62,356 nucleotides of DNA. Origin: Haloarcula amylolytica JCM 13557 (GTDB lineage: Archaea; Halobacteriota; Halobacteria; Halobacteriales; Haloarculaceae). This document shows positions 16,937-26,818 of this stretch, in pieces. The position numbers and the translations under genes were made by a program. The stretch lies in the NCBI RefSeq assembly GCF_000336615.1, contig NZ_AOLW01000035.1, positions 942 through 63,297 of the forward strand. The letters are read 5' to 3'. Under the pieces are notes generated by a model, which ran no database searches, was not told where the DNA came from, and saw only the letters and a list, made by a program, of their open reading frames with translations. Position 1 is the stretch's first letter. Every line of letters begins with the position of its first letter.

Positions 16937-17767
16937 TCAGTCGTCCGAAAGCCGCTCGGCCAGCGTCCACTCGACGAGCGACACGTCGTCGATGTCAGCC
17001 GTCGCAAACCGCAGGTCTGATCCCCATCTGCGGGTGATAACGAGCGATTCGGAGTCGAGGTCGTAGGATTCCAGTTCGTTCCAAGCGTAGAACCACCTCG
17101 CCACCGGAAGCCTGATTTCCAGACCGCGCTCAGTCGCGACGGCGGTTCGGGTCCCGCCCGTCGGGAGGAGAACGAACCCGGACGGGAACAGCACCTGACC
17201 GGTGTACTGGAGCAGGGCGAGATCGAACACCGCACCGACTGCGACGCCGACGGCCGCGACGCCGACAACGGCCCCGCCGACGTACAACCGCCGCCGCCGC
17301 GCGGACTCGGGCCAGCTCGCCCGCCAGCGAGTCACCTCCTCCGTGCCGGCGGTGACCGCGGCGGTGTACCGCGTCTGTGCCATGACTGCGATAGCGCCTC
17401 CGAGTAGAAAGGCCAGCAGGCCGAGGAAGAACGCCAGCACGCCGACGACGCCAGTCGTCTCAAGTGACGCGAAGCCGATGACGGCGTACGCGAACGCAAT
17501 CGCCGACGGAAGCCAGCGTGCGCGAGTCGCGCCGAGTGTAACGGCCACTGGTGGTCGACTGGAGAGTACCCAGCCCGTCACGGTAGTCACGAGGCCAACG
17601 GTTCCGATCAGCGCCAGATATTGCGTCCCGGCTTCGGTGACGCCGACACGCTCGATGAGCGGTATGACTGGCGGTACCAGCATCGAGCCCAGATAGGCGC
17701 CGCTGACTCCGCCGAACAGCGGGTCGGACTCCGTCTCCCCCCGGTCGGTACTGGCCGCCGAACGCAT
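16937..17767 (-). CDS. multi-pass membrane protein with PH-like C-terminal domain
   Basis: The protein has 276 residues. Six or so hydrophobic segments are seen between about 20 and 205, including VGVLAFFLGLLAFLLGGAIA and YVGGAVVGVAAVGVAVGAVF. The tail (ATERGLEIRLPVARWFYAWN to DDVSLVEWTLAERL) has the look of a bacterial PH-like domain. The start is the ATG at 17767 (MRSAAS), preferred over an upstream GTG/TTG frame. It precedes radB and may be cotranscribed. The function is unknown. Confidence 0.75.
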   Translation of the reverse strand: MRSAASTDRGETESDPLFGGVSGAYLGSMLVPPVIPLIERVGVTEAGTQYLALIGTVGLVTTVTGWVLSSRPPVAVTLGATRARWLPSAIAFAYAVIGFASLETTGVVGVLAFFLGLLAFLLGGAIAVMAQTRYTAAVTAGTEEVTRWRASWPESARRRRLYVGGAVVGVAAVGVAVGAVFDLALLQYTGQVLFPSGFVLLPTGGTRTAVATERGLEIRLPVARWFYAWNELESYDLDSESLVITRRWGSDLRFATADIDDVSLVEWTLAERLSDD

Positions 17768-17906
17768 CACTAACAGTCCAGCCACCTGTCATAAAAAATC
17801 TATCAAACGTAGTAGATGCACAGACGGCCTCTATCTAACTGCATCCTTATCCTTCTCATAACTATCTGAAACACAGATATGGACCACCGGACTCCCACAT
17901 CTGTAA

Positions 17907-18740
17907 GTGATCGGCGTCCGAAATCCGGCCGTGATTGTCGTCGCCACCGAGGATTTCGAAGTGTACCACGGCGTCGTGAACGAGCTACGCGACCGCGGCG
18001 TAGCGTTCACGACTATCGAACCGGGCGACGAGTGGCCAGAAGGGGCGGACGTCGCGGTCATCGCGGCGGGGGAGTCGGTCGAAATCCCCCACGGTGTGGA
18101 TGTCGTACAGGCGGACCCGGACGCGCCGCGGCGGGCCGTCGAAGCCGTTATTTCGACACTCCGCGGTGGCGACGGTCGCACCGTCATCGGTATCGACCCC
18201 GGCGAGCGACCGGGCGTCGCGATTCTCCACGGCGACATGGTCGTCGCAGCGTTTCAGGTGCCCGCGGCTGAGGCCGGCGAAATCGTCCGCGAGGAGGTCG
18301 AAGACGCTGTCAATCCAGTCGTTCGCATCGGCGACGGCGCGCGGCTCGTCGGCGCGCGCATCATCGATGACATCCAGTCCGTGCCGGTGGAGCTGGTTGA
18401 CGAAACGGGGACGACGCCGTACCTCGGCTCCGGGGCGCGCGGGATGGGCGACGTGCTGGCCGCGGTCAACATCGCCCGCCTCGACGGCGCGGAAATCGAG
18501 AGCCGAACCATCGAGCCCACGGCCGGGGAACTCCAGAAGATCAAGGACCGCTCGCGGGAGGAAAGCGACACGAACCGGGCCATCAGCGAGGACCTCGCCC
18601 GGCAGGTCGCGACCGGCGCGCTCACCGTCGAGGAGGCGCTGGCCGAACACGACAGCGATAGCCCGGCCGGCGGGAGCGAGGCGAAAAGCGGTGAGGAAGC
18701 GGCCCATTCAGAAGACGAAACAGCCAACGAGAGCGGTTAA
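17907..18740 (+). CDS. RuvC/RNase H-fold-like haloarchaeal protein
   Basis: The protein has 277 residues. The middle has VIGIDPGERPGVAILHGD (about 93-110), the first strand and Asp of an RNase H-like or RuvC-like nuclease fold. It ends with GSGARGMGDVLAAVNIARLDG, where RuvC folds carry a last Asp. Before it lies a small alpha/beta domain, after it an acidic tail with EEALAEHDSDS. It is divergent from the membrane protein-radB pair, which fits a recombination role but proves nothing. The start is a GTG. The annotation as a nuclease is tentative. Confidence 0.7.
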   Translation: MIGVRNPAVIVVATEDFEVYHGVVNELRDRGVAFTTIEPGDEWPEGADVAVIAAGESVEIPHGVDVVQADPDAPRRAVEAVISTLRGGDGRTVIGIDPGERPGVAILHGDMVVAAFQVPAAEAGEIVREEVEDAVNPVVRIGDGARLVGARIIDDIQSVPVELVDETGTTPYLGSGARGMGDVLAAVNIARLDGAEIESRTIEPTAGELQKIKDRSREESDTNRAISEDLARQVATGALTVEEALAEHDSDSPAGGSEAKSGEEAAHSEDETANESG

Positions 18741-20068
18741 CGCGAAACCATCCGCTCGGCCCGTTGCATCACTTCACGAACGGGAAGGCCGGTCGCGTCC
18801 GCGACGGCCGCGGCGTCGTCGTACTCCGTGCTCACGTCGAACACCGTGCCGTCGGTGTCGCTTGCGATCTTGACCGTGACCTCGAACTCCTCGCCGTCGA
18901 CGGAGACCACAACCGTCTCGTACTCCCGGTCGGCGACCCAGCGGTGGCCGGCCCCGGACTCGCGTACGCCGAGCGTCCCGGTCGCTTCAGCGAGGCGACG
19001 CGCGACCCGCTCAGCGTCTTCCGGTCTGCAGATGACTTTGACGATGTGGCCGGGCCGGGACTTCTTCATCGTCGTCGGCACTATCGACACGTCGCGTGCG
19101 CCGACCTCTGCAAGCGAGCGCTGGAGGTCGCCGAGCACCTCGGGCGGGACGTCGTCGACGTTCGTTTCGAGGACCGTGATTTCGTCGCGACGGAGCCGCC
19201 CCGCGCCGTCGCCGACCATCGCCCGCAGGACGTTGGGGCGGTCGTCGAGGTCCCACCCGCCAGCGCCGTAGCCCGACGCGTCGATGTCGAGCGACGGCAG
19301 CGACTCGGTGCCGTCCGCGACGTGGGCGAGAATCGCCGCGCCGGTCGGCGTCAGGAGTTCCCTGTCGATAGGGCCGCCTTGCAGCGACCAGTCGGCCCGC
19401 TCGGCGATCTCGACTACCGCGGGAGTCGGGACCGGGTAGGTGCCGTGGCTCATCTCCACGCTCCCGCCGCCCGTCGCCAGCGGCGTCGTCACGACCCGCT
19501 CGGCGTCGAGGTCATCGAGCAGGAGGCAAGCCCCGACGATGTCGGCGATGGCGTCGTCGGCCCCGACCTCGTGGAAGTGCGTGTCGTCGAGGTCCGTCCC
19601 GTGGACCGACGCCTCGGCCTCGCCGAGTATCTCGAATATCGCCAGCGCGTCCGTTCTGACGGCCTTCGGGAGGTCCATCTCCTCGACGAGTTCGACGACC
19701 TCGGCGTACGTTCGGCTCGGGCCGTGGCCCTCAGCGGGGGTGTGGTCGTGGCCGTCGTCGTGCGTGTGTTCGTGAGAATGGCTGTGCGGGTGGTCGTGGC
19801 CATCGCCGTGCGTATGTTCGTGTGAATGCCCGGCGTCGCCTCCGGAGTTGTCGTGAGACCCGTCGCTATCGGTCTCGGCGTCGGTCAGCAGTACCTCGAC
19901 GCGCGTGGCGGCGATGCCGCATCGGTCCACTTCGGAGACGGCGTACTCGATAGCGAGTGCGTCCTCGACCGGTGATAGGGCTTCGCGGTCGGCCCCGGCA
20001 GCCAGTAGCGCCCCCAGAAGCATATCGCCGGCTGCGCCCATCCGGCCGTCGAAAGCGAGTGTTCGCAT
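18737..20068 (-). CDS. larC: LarC, nickel insertion into the pincer cofactor
   Basis: This 443-residue protein has the family start MRTLAFDGRMGAAGDMLLGA and later motifs THFHEVGADDAIADIVGA and LETNVDDVPPEVLG. LarC inserts nickel into the pyridinium-dithiocarboxylate mononucleotide of lactate racemase-type enzymes. Residues 72-115 form a linker with many His (HSHEHTHGDGHDH repeated), a likely nickel store. No larB or larE is in the window. Its stop codon overlaps the stop of the RuvC-like gene: the two convergent genes share TTAA at 18737-18740. Confidence 0.93.
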   Translation of the reverse strand: MRTLAFDGRMGAAGDMLLGALLAAGADREALSPVEDALAIEYAVSEVDRCGIAATRVEVLLTDAETDSDGSHDNSGGDAGHSHEHTHGDGHDHPHSHSHEHTHDDGHDHTPAEGHGPSRTYAEVVELVEEMDLPKAVRTDALAIFEILGEAEASVHGTDLDDTHFHEVGADDAIADIVGACLLLDDLDAERVVTTPLATGGGSVEMSHGTYPVPTPAVVEIAERADWSLQGGPIDRELLTPTGAAILAHVADGTESLPSLDIDASGYGAGGWDLDDRPNVLRAMVGDGAGRLRRDEITVLETNVDDVPPEVLGDLQRSLAEVGARDVSIVPTTMKKSRPGHIVKVICRPEDAERVARRLAEATGTLGVRESGAGHRWVADREYETVVVSVDGEEFEVTVKIASDTDGTVFDVSTEYDDAAAVADATGLPVREVMQRAERMVSR

Positions 20069-20143
20069 ACACGGGGCGTCGCGCCCCGCGAGTAAAAGCC
20101 CTCATACTACGATTCCACCCAGCGTGTCAGGTCGCTGGACCGC

Positions 20144-20560
20144 TCAGGTCCGTCGGACGATATGGACGTCGTAGGCCTCGCCGTCCGTGACCTCGCCGAT
20201 AGGGACGACGATGTCCTCCGTGTCGTCGCTGCCGAGGAACACGACGCTGGCGTCGACGTCGCGGGCAGTCTGTCTGATCGTCGTCGACAGTTCGCTGGTG
20301 GAGTGGGCGCTCACGTCGTCGTACCGGAGTTCGGAGTCGTCGGTCGCCTCCTCGATTTTGCGCCGGAGGTCGTCCGCGGCAGTTTCGGCGGCGAAGTCCT
20401 CGGTCGGGTCGACGCGACGGCGTCGCTCGGCGTAGTCGGCCCCGGTCGGGATGAACGCGACGGCGACGACGCCCTCGTCGAGGGCCGCGGCGTAGGAAAC
20501 GGCACGGTCGAGCGCGGCGTCTGCGAGCGGTGACCCGTCGAAGGGAACGAGAAATACCAT
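20144..20560 (-). CDS. UspA-like stress protein
   Basis: The protein has 138 residues from the ATG at 20560 (MVFLVPFDGSPLADAAL). This start matches the first strand of the universal-stress fold. It ends with DIVVPIGEVTDGEAYDVHIV. The nucleotide-binding GxxG-S signature is not clear, so it may be of the non-ATP-binding type. It stands alone between larC and cdc48. Confidence 0.85.
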   Translation of the reverse strand: MVFLVPFDGSPLADAALDRAVSYAAALDEGVVAVAFIPTGADYAERRRRVDPTEDFAAETAADDLRRKIEEATDDSELRYDDVSAHSTSELSTTIRQTARDVDASVVFLGSDDTEDIVVPIGEVTDGEAYDVHIVRRT

Positions 20561-20670
20561 ACCGGCGCTATCGCGTCCAGCCTTATGAAACGCGGCGATG
20601 GCGGCAGCCTGTGTTACCGCCACTCAAGCCGGAGGGTATTAGCCCCTGCTGTGCGGTGTGTTATTAGGTG

Positions 20671-20681
20671 TCATATAAACC
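20671..20681 (+). promoter_or_regulatory. probable cdc48 promoter TATA element
   Basis: TCATATAAACC lies about 85 bp before the cdc48 ATG, giving a leader of roughly 50-60 nt. A small hairpin (CGGGC / GCCCG at about 20688-20703) would fall in or just before the leader. Confidence 0.35.
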
Positions 20682-20760
20682 CGTCGCCGGGCGTCTTGCC
20701 CGCCGGTAGCATAAAGCATATCTCCGGGGCTACCCGAGTTCGTTGTAAGCAGGCTCTACT

Positions 20761-22986
20761 ATGAACGAAGTCCAATTGGAAGTGGCGAAAGCGTACCCGA
20801 ACGACTCGGGGCGCGGTATCGCCAGACTCGATCCCGACACGTTGTTGCACCTCAAGCTCTCTCCCGGCGATATCATCGAGATTGAAGGGAGCGACACGAC
20901 CGCGGCCAAGGTGTGGCGGGCCGACCGGCAGGACTGGAACACCGACACCGTCCGCATCGACGGCTTCACGCGCCAGAACGCCGACGTGGGCATCGGCGAG
21001 CGCGTCACCATCCGGAAGGCCGAGGCCGAGAAGGCCGACAAGCTCGTCCTCGCGCCGCCCGAGGAGGCCTCGGTCCAGTTCGGCTCCGACGCCGCCGGCA
21101 TGGTCAAACGGCAGATTTTGAAACGGCCGGTCGTCGAGCGCGACATCGTCCCGGTGATGTCCTCGACGAACCACCCGTTCATGCGCTCGCCGGGCCAGGC
21201 CATCCCGCTCATCGCGGTCGAGACTGAGCCCGAGGGCGTCTGTCTCATCACCGAAGATACCGAAGTGGAACTCCGCGAGGAGCCGATCTCCGGCTTCGAG
21301 AAGACTGGCGGCGGCATCACCTACGAGGACATCGGCGGCCTCCAGAACGAGATCCAGCGGGTGCGAGAGATGGTCGAGCTGCCGATGAAACACCCCCAGA
21401 TCTTCAAGAAGCTCGGCATCGAGCCGCCACAGGGGGTGTTGCTCCACGGGCCGCCCGGCACCGGGAAGACGCTGCTTGCGAAGGCTGTCGCCAACGAAAC
21501 CTCTGCCAGTTTCTTCTCTATCGCCGGTCCCGAGATCATCTCGAAGTACTACGGCGAGTCCGAACAGCAGTTACGCGAGATATTCGAGGACGCGAGCGAG
21601 GAATCGCCCTCGATCATCTTCATCGACGAGCTGGACTCCATCGCGCCCAAGCGCGAGGACGTGACCGGCGAGGTCGAGCGCCGGGTCGTCGCCCAGCTGC
21701 TGACGATGATGGACGGCCTCGAATCGCGGGGCCAGGTCATCGTCATCGCCGCGACGAACCGCGTCGACAGCGTGGACCCGGCGCTGCGCCGCCCGGGCCG
21801 CTTCGACCGCGAGATCGAGATCGGCGTGCCGGACGAAGTGGGTCGCGAGGAGATCCTCCAGATCCACACCCGCGGCATGCCGCTGTCCGACGACGTGAAC
21901 CTCGCCAAGCTGGCGACGGACACGCACGGCTTCGTCGGGGCCGACATCGAGAGCCTGACCAAGGAGGCCGCGATGAAGGCGCTCCGGCGCTACCTCCCCG
22001 AGATCGACTTAGACGAGGAGGACATCCCGCCGAGTCTCATCGACCGGATGATAATCAAACGGGACGACTTCAAGGGCGCACTCAACGAGGTGAGTCCGTC
22101 GGCGATGCGGGAGGTGCTGGTCGAACTCCCGAAGATGTCCTGGGACAACGTCGGCGGCCTCAGCGGCCCCAAAGAGCAGGTCCAGGAGGCCGTCGAGTGG
22201 CCGATGAACTCCCCGGAGAAGTTCGAGCGCATGGGCGTGACGCCGCCGTCGGGAGTGTTGCTGTACGGCCCGCCCGGAACCGGGAAGACGCTCATGGCGA
22301 AAGCCGTCGCCAACGAGACCGACGCCAACTTCATCTCGGTCCGTGGCCCGCAACTGCTGAGCAAGTGGGTCGGCGAGAGCGAGAAGGCCATCCGGCAGAC
22401 GTTCCGGAAGGCCCGGCAGGTCGCCCCGACCATCATCTTCTTCGACGAACTCGACTCGCTCGCACCGGGTCGGGGCGGCGAGATGGGGTCGAACGTCTCC
22501 GAACGCGTCGTCAATCAGCTCCTGACTGAACTCGACGGACTGGAGGAGATGGAGGACGTGATGGTCATCGGCGCGACCAACCGGCCGGACATGATCGACC
22601 CGGCGCTGATCCGCTCGGGCCGGTTCGACCGGCTGGTGATGATCGGCGAGCCCGACGTCGAGGGCCGCGAGCAGATCCTGAAGATCCACACGGACGACAC
22701 GCCGCTGTCGCCCGACGTGAGCCTGCGCGAACTGGCCGAAGTCAGCGACGGGTTCGTCGGCTCGGACCTCGAATCCATCGCCCGCGAAGCCGCCATTGAG
22801 GCTCTCCGCGAGGACGACGACGCGGAGGAAGTCGAGATGCGCCACTTCCGACAGGCGATGGACAGCGTGCGCCCGACCATCACCGACGACATCCGCGAGT
22901 ACTACGAGCAGATGGAAGAGGAGTTCAGAGGCGGGTCCAGCCCGCAGCGGCAGGCCGGAACCGGCGGCCGGATCGGCTTCCAGTAA
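20761..22986 (+). CDS. cdc48: Cdc48/p97-type AAA+ ATPase
   Basis: This 741-residue protein has the N-terminal double-psi barrel (1-90) and two AAA+ modules. Walker A motifs (GPPGTGKT) lie at about 230 and 503. Walker B motifs are IIFIDELDS and IIFFDELDS. Arginine-finger regions and an SRH ([20 protein letters not shown]) are intact. Cdc48 unfolds proteins for degradation, often with the proteasome. It is a single-gene unit. Confidence 0.97.
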   Translation: MNEVQLEVAKAYPNDSGRGIARLDPDTLLHLKLSPGDIIEIEGSDTTAAKVWRADRQDWNTDTVRIDGFTRQNADVGIGERVTIRKAEAEKADKLVLAPPEEASVQFGSDAAGMVKRQILKRPVVERDIVPVMSSTNHPFMRSPGQAIPLIAVETEPEGVCLITEDTEVELREEPISGFEKTGGGITYEDIGGLQNEIQRVREMVELPMKHPQIFKKLGIEPPQGVLLHGPPGTGKTLLAKAVANETSASFFSIAGPEIISKYYGESEQQLREIFEDASEESPSIIFIDELDSIAPKREDVTGEVERRVVAQLLTMMDGLESRGQVIVIAATNRVDSVDPALRRPGRFDREIEIGVPDEVGREEILQIHTRGMPLSDDVNLAKLATDTHGFVGADIESLTKEAAMKALRRYLPEIDLDEEDIPPSLIDRMIIKRDDFKGALNEVSPSAMREVLVELPKMSWDNVGGLSGPKEQVQEAVEWPMNSPEKFERMGVTPPSGVLLYGPPGTGKTLMAKAVANETDANFISVRGPQLLSKWVGESEKAIRQTFRKARQVAPTIIFFDELDSLAPGRGGEMGSNVSERVVNQLLTELDGLEEMEDVMVIGATNRPDMIDPALIRSGRFDRLVMIGEPDVEGREQILKIHTDDTPLSPDVSLRELAEVSDGFVGSDLESIAREAAIEALREDDDAEEVEMRHFRQAMDSVRPTITDDIREYYEQMEEEFRGGSSPQRQAGTGGRIGFQ

Positions 22987-23172
22987 CACCCCGTCGCTCT
23001 CAGTTCCTGTTTCTCGCTGCGGTTCGAACGCGCTTTACGGTTTCGACAGTCCCGATCAGCGATGCCCCTGCCGCCGGCCGCACAACACCCGTGGATAATT
23101 ATTAGATAAACTATACAACCGGTGTTTGTTTCTCCTTTCGAAGCCCCCTTTCGGGTCCCAAGTGTATAGGGG

Positions 23173-24189
23173 ATGATGTCGAACACTAACCGCGTTTACA
23201 GGCTAGCAAAGCGGCCCGAAGGGACCCCCGACCACGATACGTTCGAGCTTTCCGAGGAAGAGATCCCGGAACCGGGGCCTGGCGAGGTGCTCATCAAGAC
23301 GTTGTACCTCTCTGTGGACCCGTATATGCGCGACCGGATGCGTGACAGCGAATCGTACGAGGAGCCGTGGGACGTGGGCGACGCGCTCAAGGGTGCCGTC
23401 GTCGGTGAGGTCGTCGAATCCAACGGTGCGCGGTTTGACGAGGGCGACGTCGTCACCGGCGAGCTAGAGTGGGCGGAGTACGCCACGGCACCCGGACCGG
23501 TACTGACAGAGGTCAATCCGGAACTCGCACCGATCTCGACGGCACTCGGCGTTCTGGGGATGCCGGGTCTGACAGCGTACTTCGGCACCCGAGACGTGGC
23601 ACAGCCCTCGGCCGGCGACACGTTCGTCGTCACCGGGGCTGCCGGGGCCGTCGGCTCCGTGGCGGGTCAGCTCGCCAAGCTGCAGGGCGCACGCGTCGTC
23701 GGCTTCGCCGGCTCCGACGAGAAGGTCTCGTTCCTCGAAGACGAGCTGGGCTTCGACGAGGGGATCAACTACAAGACGACCGACGATTATCGGGCCGCGC
23801 TGGACGAGGCCGCGCCGGACGGCGTCGACGCCTACTTCGACAACGTCGGCGGACCGATTACCGACGCGGTGTTCACGCGACTCAACACCGACGCGCGCGT
23901 CGCCGTCTGCGGACAGATCTCGCTGTACAACAGCGAGGAAGTCCCGATGGGGCCGCGCAAGCTGACCCAGGTCATCCAGTCCCGGGCGACCGTCGAAGGG
24001 CTTCTCGTCTCCGACTTCGAGCCGCGGTTCGAGGAAGCGACGAAGCAGCTCGGTCAGTGGGTCGCCTCGGGTGACATCTCCTACCGAGAAACCGTCACCG
24101 AAGGCATCGAGAACGCGCCCGACGCGTTCCTCGGGCTGTTCGAGGGCGAGAACATCGGCAAGCAGCTCGTGCAGGTCGCCGAGCGATAG
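23173..24189 (+). CDS. zinc-independent MDR oxidoreductase (CurA/leukotriene B4 dehydrogenase-like)
   Basis: The protein has 338 residues. The N-terminal part (VLIKTLYLSVDPYMRDRM) is the family mark of NADP-dependent alkenal or prostaglandin reductases. The Rossmann part has TGAAGAVGSVAGQLAKLQGA (about 156-175). No catalytic zinc ligands are seen. The partner substrate in haloarchaea is unknown. Two adjacent ATG codons (23173, 23176) start it; either fits. An AT-rich promoter lies around 23090-23115. Confidence 0.88.
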   Translation: MMSNTNRVYRLAKRPEGTPDHDTFELSEEEIPEPGPGEVLIKTLYLSVDPYMRDRMRDSESYEEPWDVGDALKGAVVGEVVESNGARFDEGDVVTGELEWAEYATAPGPVLTEVNPELAPISTALGVLGMPGLTAYFGTRDVAQPSAGDTFVVTGAAGAVGSVAGQLAKLQGARVVGFAGSDEKVSFLEDELGFDEGINYKTTDDYRAALDEAAPDGVDAYFDNVGGPITDAVFTRLNTDARVAVCGQISLYNSEEVPMGPRKLTQVIQSRATVEGLLVSDFEPRFEEATKQLGQWVASGDISYRETVTEGIENAPDAFLGLFEGENIGKQLVQVAER

Positions 24190-24206
24190 AAAAAGCGAGT
24201 ATCCGG

Positions 24207-25349
24207 TTATAGTTCGCCGAGCTTACGGAGGAGTTGGCCGCGGTACTCCTCGTCGGCCTGGACGCCTTTCAGTTCGAGGACGTTGCGCTCTAGCTTGTCG
24301 AGCGCGACGTTGAACGCGGTTTCAGCGCCGTAGCCTTCGCCGGAGCCGGCCGCCTGGCCCTTGTTGGTCCGCAGGCGGATCTGACACTGGATGAGCGGCG
24401 TGCCACGGAGTTTCTCCTTGTGCTCGTGGAACCGGACGTGGGCGTGCTGGACCTGCATCGCCCCGTACTTGTCCGCGACCGCCTCGATGTCGGCCCGGAT
24501 GTCCGCACGGGAGATGGTGTCCAGCAGTTTGATGTTCGTAATCTGAACGTCCATGTGTTCCTCCTCGGTGTAGGTCAGCGCGCGGAGCACGTCGGTTTTC
24601 GTGAGGATGCCGGCGACGTGGGTGTCATCGTCTTCCGGCGTGACGACGAGCCCGGCGAAGTCGTTTTCGAGCATCCGCGCGACGGCGTCCTCGACGGAGT
24701 CGCCGAGCTTCGCCGTCTCTACCGGACTGCTCATCACGTCGTAGACGGGCATGTCGAGCACGCGCTCGATCTCGCCGGAGCGGTCGCCCCGCGTCGTCTT
24801 GTTCATGTCCCGGACGACGACGTCGACGATGTCGTGGCGCGTGACCATTCCGGTCAGGCCGTCGTCGTCACCGAGCACCGGCAGCCGGGAGATGCCGTGT
24901 TTCCGGAGGAGATTCACGACTTGCCCGACGTTGGTGTCTTCGGACACCGTGATGACATCTCGCGTGTAGATGTCCTCGACGCTCAGCGCGTCGAGGTTGT
25001 CGAGAACCGCGTCGAGGATATCGTCTTCGGTGACGATACCCCAGAGCTCGTCCGCCTCGAACACCGGCGCGAGCTTGACTCCACCCTCGACCAAGACGCG
25101 CGCGACCTCGCGCACGTCGTCGGTGCGCTCGACTTTCGGTGCCGAGCGCGTCATCGCCCCCGCTTTCGCGTTGTCCTCGACGTGGGACTGGACCAGCTGT
25201 TTCTGCGTGATAACGCCAGCGTAGTCACCGTCTTCCGTGACGATAATGCCCTTAGGGTTCTCGCGTTCGAAGATAGACCGGACTTTCCCCAGGCGCTTGT
25301 TGGCGTCAACCTCGACAAACTCTCTGGTGGCGATATCAGCAATATCCAT
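24207..25349 (-). CDS. four-CBS protein with C-terminal RaiA/HPF-like domain
   Basis: The 380-residue protein has four CBS motifs (about 1-58, 64-120, 128-183, 200-262), which usually bind adenine nucleotides. The tail (265-375) begins DVQITNIKLLDT and has AETAFNVALDKLERNVLEL near its end. This is the pattern of the ribosome-hibernation RaiA/HPF N-domain. Together they suggest a nucleotide-sensing ribosome-binding protein. CBS proteins acting in archaeal ribosome dormancy are, to my knowledge, a recent theme. The ribosome role here is inference from the tail. It converges with the MDR gene, 17 bp apart. Confidence 0.82.
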   Translation of the reverse strand: MDIADIATREFVEVDANKRLGKVRSIFERENPKGIIVTEDGDYAGVITQKQLVQSHVEDNAKAGAMTRSAPKVERTDDVREVARVLVEGGVKLAPVFEADELWGIVTEDDILDAVLDNLDALSVEDIYTRDVITVSEDTNVGQVVNLLRKHGISRLPVLGDDDGLTGMVTRHDIVDVVVRDMNKTTRGDRSGEIERVLDMPVYDVMSSPVETAKLGDSVEDAVARMLENDFAGLVVTPEDDDTHVAGILTKTDVLRALTYTEEEHMDVQITNIKLLDTISRADIRADIEAVADKYGAMQVQHAHVRFHEHKEKLRGTPLIQCQIRLRTNKGQAAGSGEGYGAETAFNVALDKLERNVLELKGVQADEEYRGQLLRKLGEL

Positions 25350-25457
25350 CGTTCTTCACAGTTCGTAGATTCGACGTGTGGGGTTATCAAGGTTGGTTTA
25401 GTCCCCGGAAACCGAGAGACGAACTAAGCTTTAGGCCCTTGGGTCTAAGGTCAGTGT

Positions 25458-25778
25458 ATGCTGTCCGACATCGGCGTCTTCGGTCCCTACACCTATCTGG
25501 CCACAGAGGTGGTCTGGGGGAGTATTGCCCTCGTGCTGCTCTGGCGTGCGAACGCCCTCCGGATGGCGGCCAAGACCATCGTCGTGCTCTATCCGATTGC
25601 CTACGTCTGGGACTGGTACACCCTCACCGTCGGTGTCTTCGCGATCAAACTCCGGACCGGTGTCGACCTGCTCGGGATTCCCATCGAAGAGCACATCTTC
25701 ATGATCGTGGTTCCCGCACTCATTCTCGGCATCCACGAGAACCTCCACGGTCTTTCGTCCGGGTCAAACGCCGAATAG
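25458..25778 (+). CDS. half-size lycopene-cyclase-domain protein
   Basis: The 106-residue membrane protein has three helices and the GIPIEEHIFMIVVPALILGI signature of the CrtY-type lycopene cyclase domain. Full archaeal cyclases carry two such domains in tandem; only one is here and no crt gene is near. It could pair with another half or work in another carotenoid step. The start is the ATG at 25458, about 20 bp after a possible promoter. Confidence 0.8.
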   Translation: MLSDIGVFGPYTYLATEVVWGSIALVLLWRANALRMAAKTIVVLYPIAYVWDWYTLTVGVFAIKLRTGVDLLGIPIEEHIFMIVVPALILGIHENLHGLSSGSNAE

Positions 25779-25961
25779 TCAGTAATCGAATACTGGTTTC
25801 AGTTGTTAACTACTCCTGCGTTAGCGTTACAACTGGAAGTAGACCCCCTCCCACAGGAAATGGTGATTTCGTGCGTATCAGGGTCTGAAGACACAATCTG
25901 TCCTATGCAGACATCTCTCACAGTACCTATATGTGTCAGCCGGGAGTGCTGTCTGATAGCT

Positions 25962-26453
25962 ATGAGTGATACTATCCCGACACCTCACATCGAGCTGTAC
26001 GTTCGGTCGATGCTGCCCGACGGCGCACACGAACGACAGGAGGCGGTCATCGACCGTCTCCAGACGCTCGACGAGAACGACCACATCGACGGGTTCAACG
26101 TCATCGTTTGGGGCAAGCAGATCGCACCCCAGTCGGCCGCCGCACGGACGGAGGAAGGCACGTACATCCTGAACCGCGTCGCCGAGTTCAAGCAGTGGGC
26201 GCTGACCAACAACGTCTCGCTGGACTCCTTCTATCAGGACACGACCGTTGACTCAGAAGTGGCGGAATCGGCGTACGACACCATGGCGCTACCAGTCATG
26301 GGGCTGGCTGAGTACGACGGCAACGAACTCGTCCACGTCGCACCCTGTACGAAAGGCGATGTCGTCCACACGATTATGGACCGGCTCGAACGCCTCGAAG
26401 CGGGCCAGCCACCCGCCCTCGATCAGGAGCGCGGCGGCGTGAGCGTCGTCTAA
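25962..26453 (+). CDS. conserved-looking haloarchaeal protein of unknown function
   Basis: This 163-residue protein begins MSDTIPTPHIELYVRSML and contains FNVIVWGKQIAPQSAAART and NRVAEFKQWALTNNVSLDSF. It is soluble and acidic with no motif I recognise. The ATG at 25962 is preferred; an upstream extension has a different composition. It converges with the winged-helix gene, whose end is 11 bp away. Confidence 0.75.
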   Translation: MSDTIPTPHIELYVRSMLPDGAHERQEAVIDRLQTLDENDHIDGFNVIVWGKQIAPQSAAARTEEGTYILNRVAEFKQWALTNNVSLDSFYQDTTVDSEVAESAYDTMALPVMGLAEYDGNELVHVAPCTKGDVVHTIMDRLERLEAGQPPALDQERGGVSVV

Positions 26454-26464
26454 CGAGGGATCGG

Positions 26465-26818
26465 TTACGAGGACCGGACCGTTTCGATATACGACGTGAA
26501 CTCGTCTGTCGCCGACAGCACTTCGAGCACTTCGTCCGGGTCTCCGGCCAGTTCGTACCCAGGCCGTCCTTTCCCCGTCGGTGACTCCGTCTGTTCGGTT
26601 CGTAACAGCCCCTTGTCGGCGAGTTGGCCCAGCGCCGAGATGACCTTCTGGCGCTCGACGCCGCCGAACGGCTGTCGGTCGATATCTGCGAGATGCGCCT
26701 TCGCCGTCTGGGTCACATGATAGGAGTGGGCCGGCGTTTCGCCAACCGTTTCGAGTTCTGCAACCGCCAGTAGCACGAATTGTTCGAACGCATCCGCCGA
26801 CTGGACCTGATCTCTCAT
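26465..26818 (-). CDS. small winged-helix DNA-binding protein
   Basis: The protein has 117 residues. The pattern ERQKVISALGQLADKGLLRT followed by a wing (SPTGKGRPGYEL) marks a winged helix. This resembles the C-terminal part of Cdc6-type and other haloarchaeal regulators. The ATG at 26818 lies close after a TATA-like stretch (CATCTATATGAGA on its strand), so the mRNA may be leaderless. The target is unknown. Confidence 0.75.
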   Translation of the reverse strand: MRDQVQSADAFEQFVLLAVAELETVGETPAHSYHVTQTAKAHLADIDRQPFGGVERQKVISALGQLADKGLLRTEQTESPTGKGRPGYELAGDPDEVLEVLSATDEFTSYIETVRSS

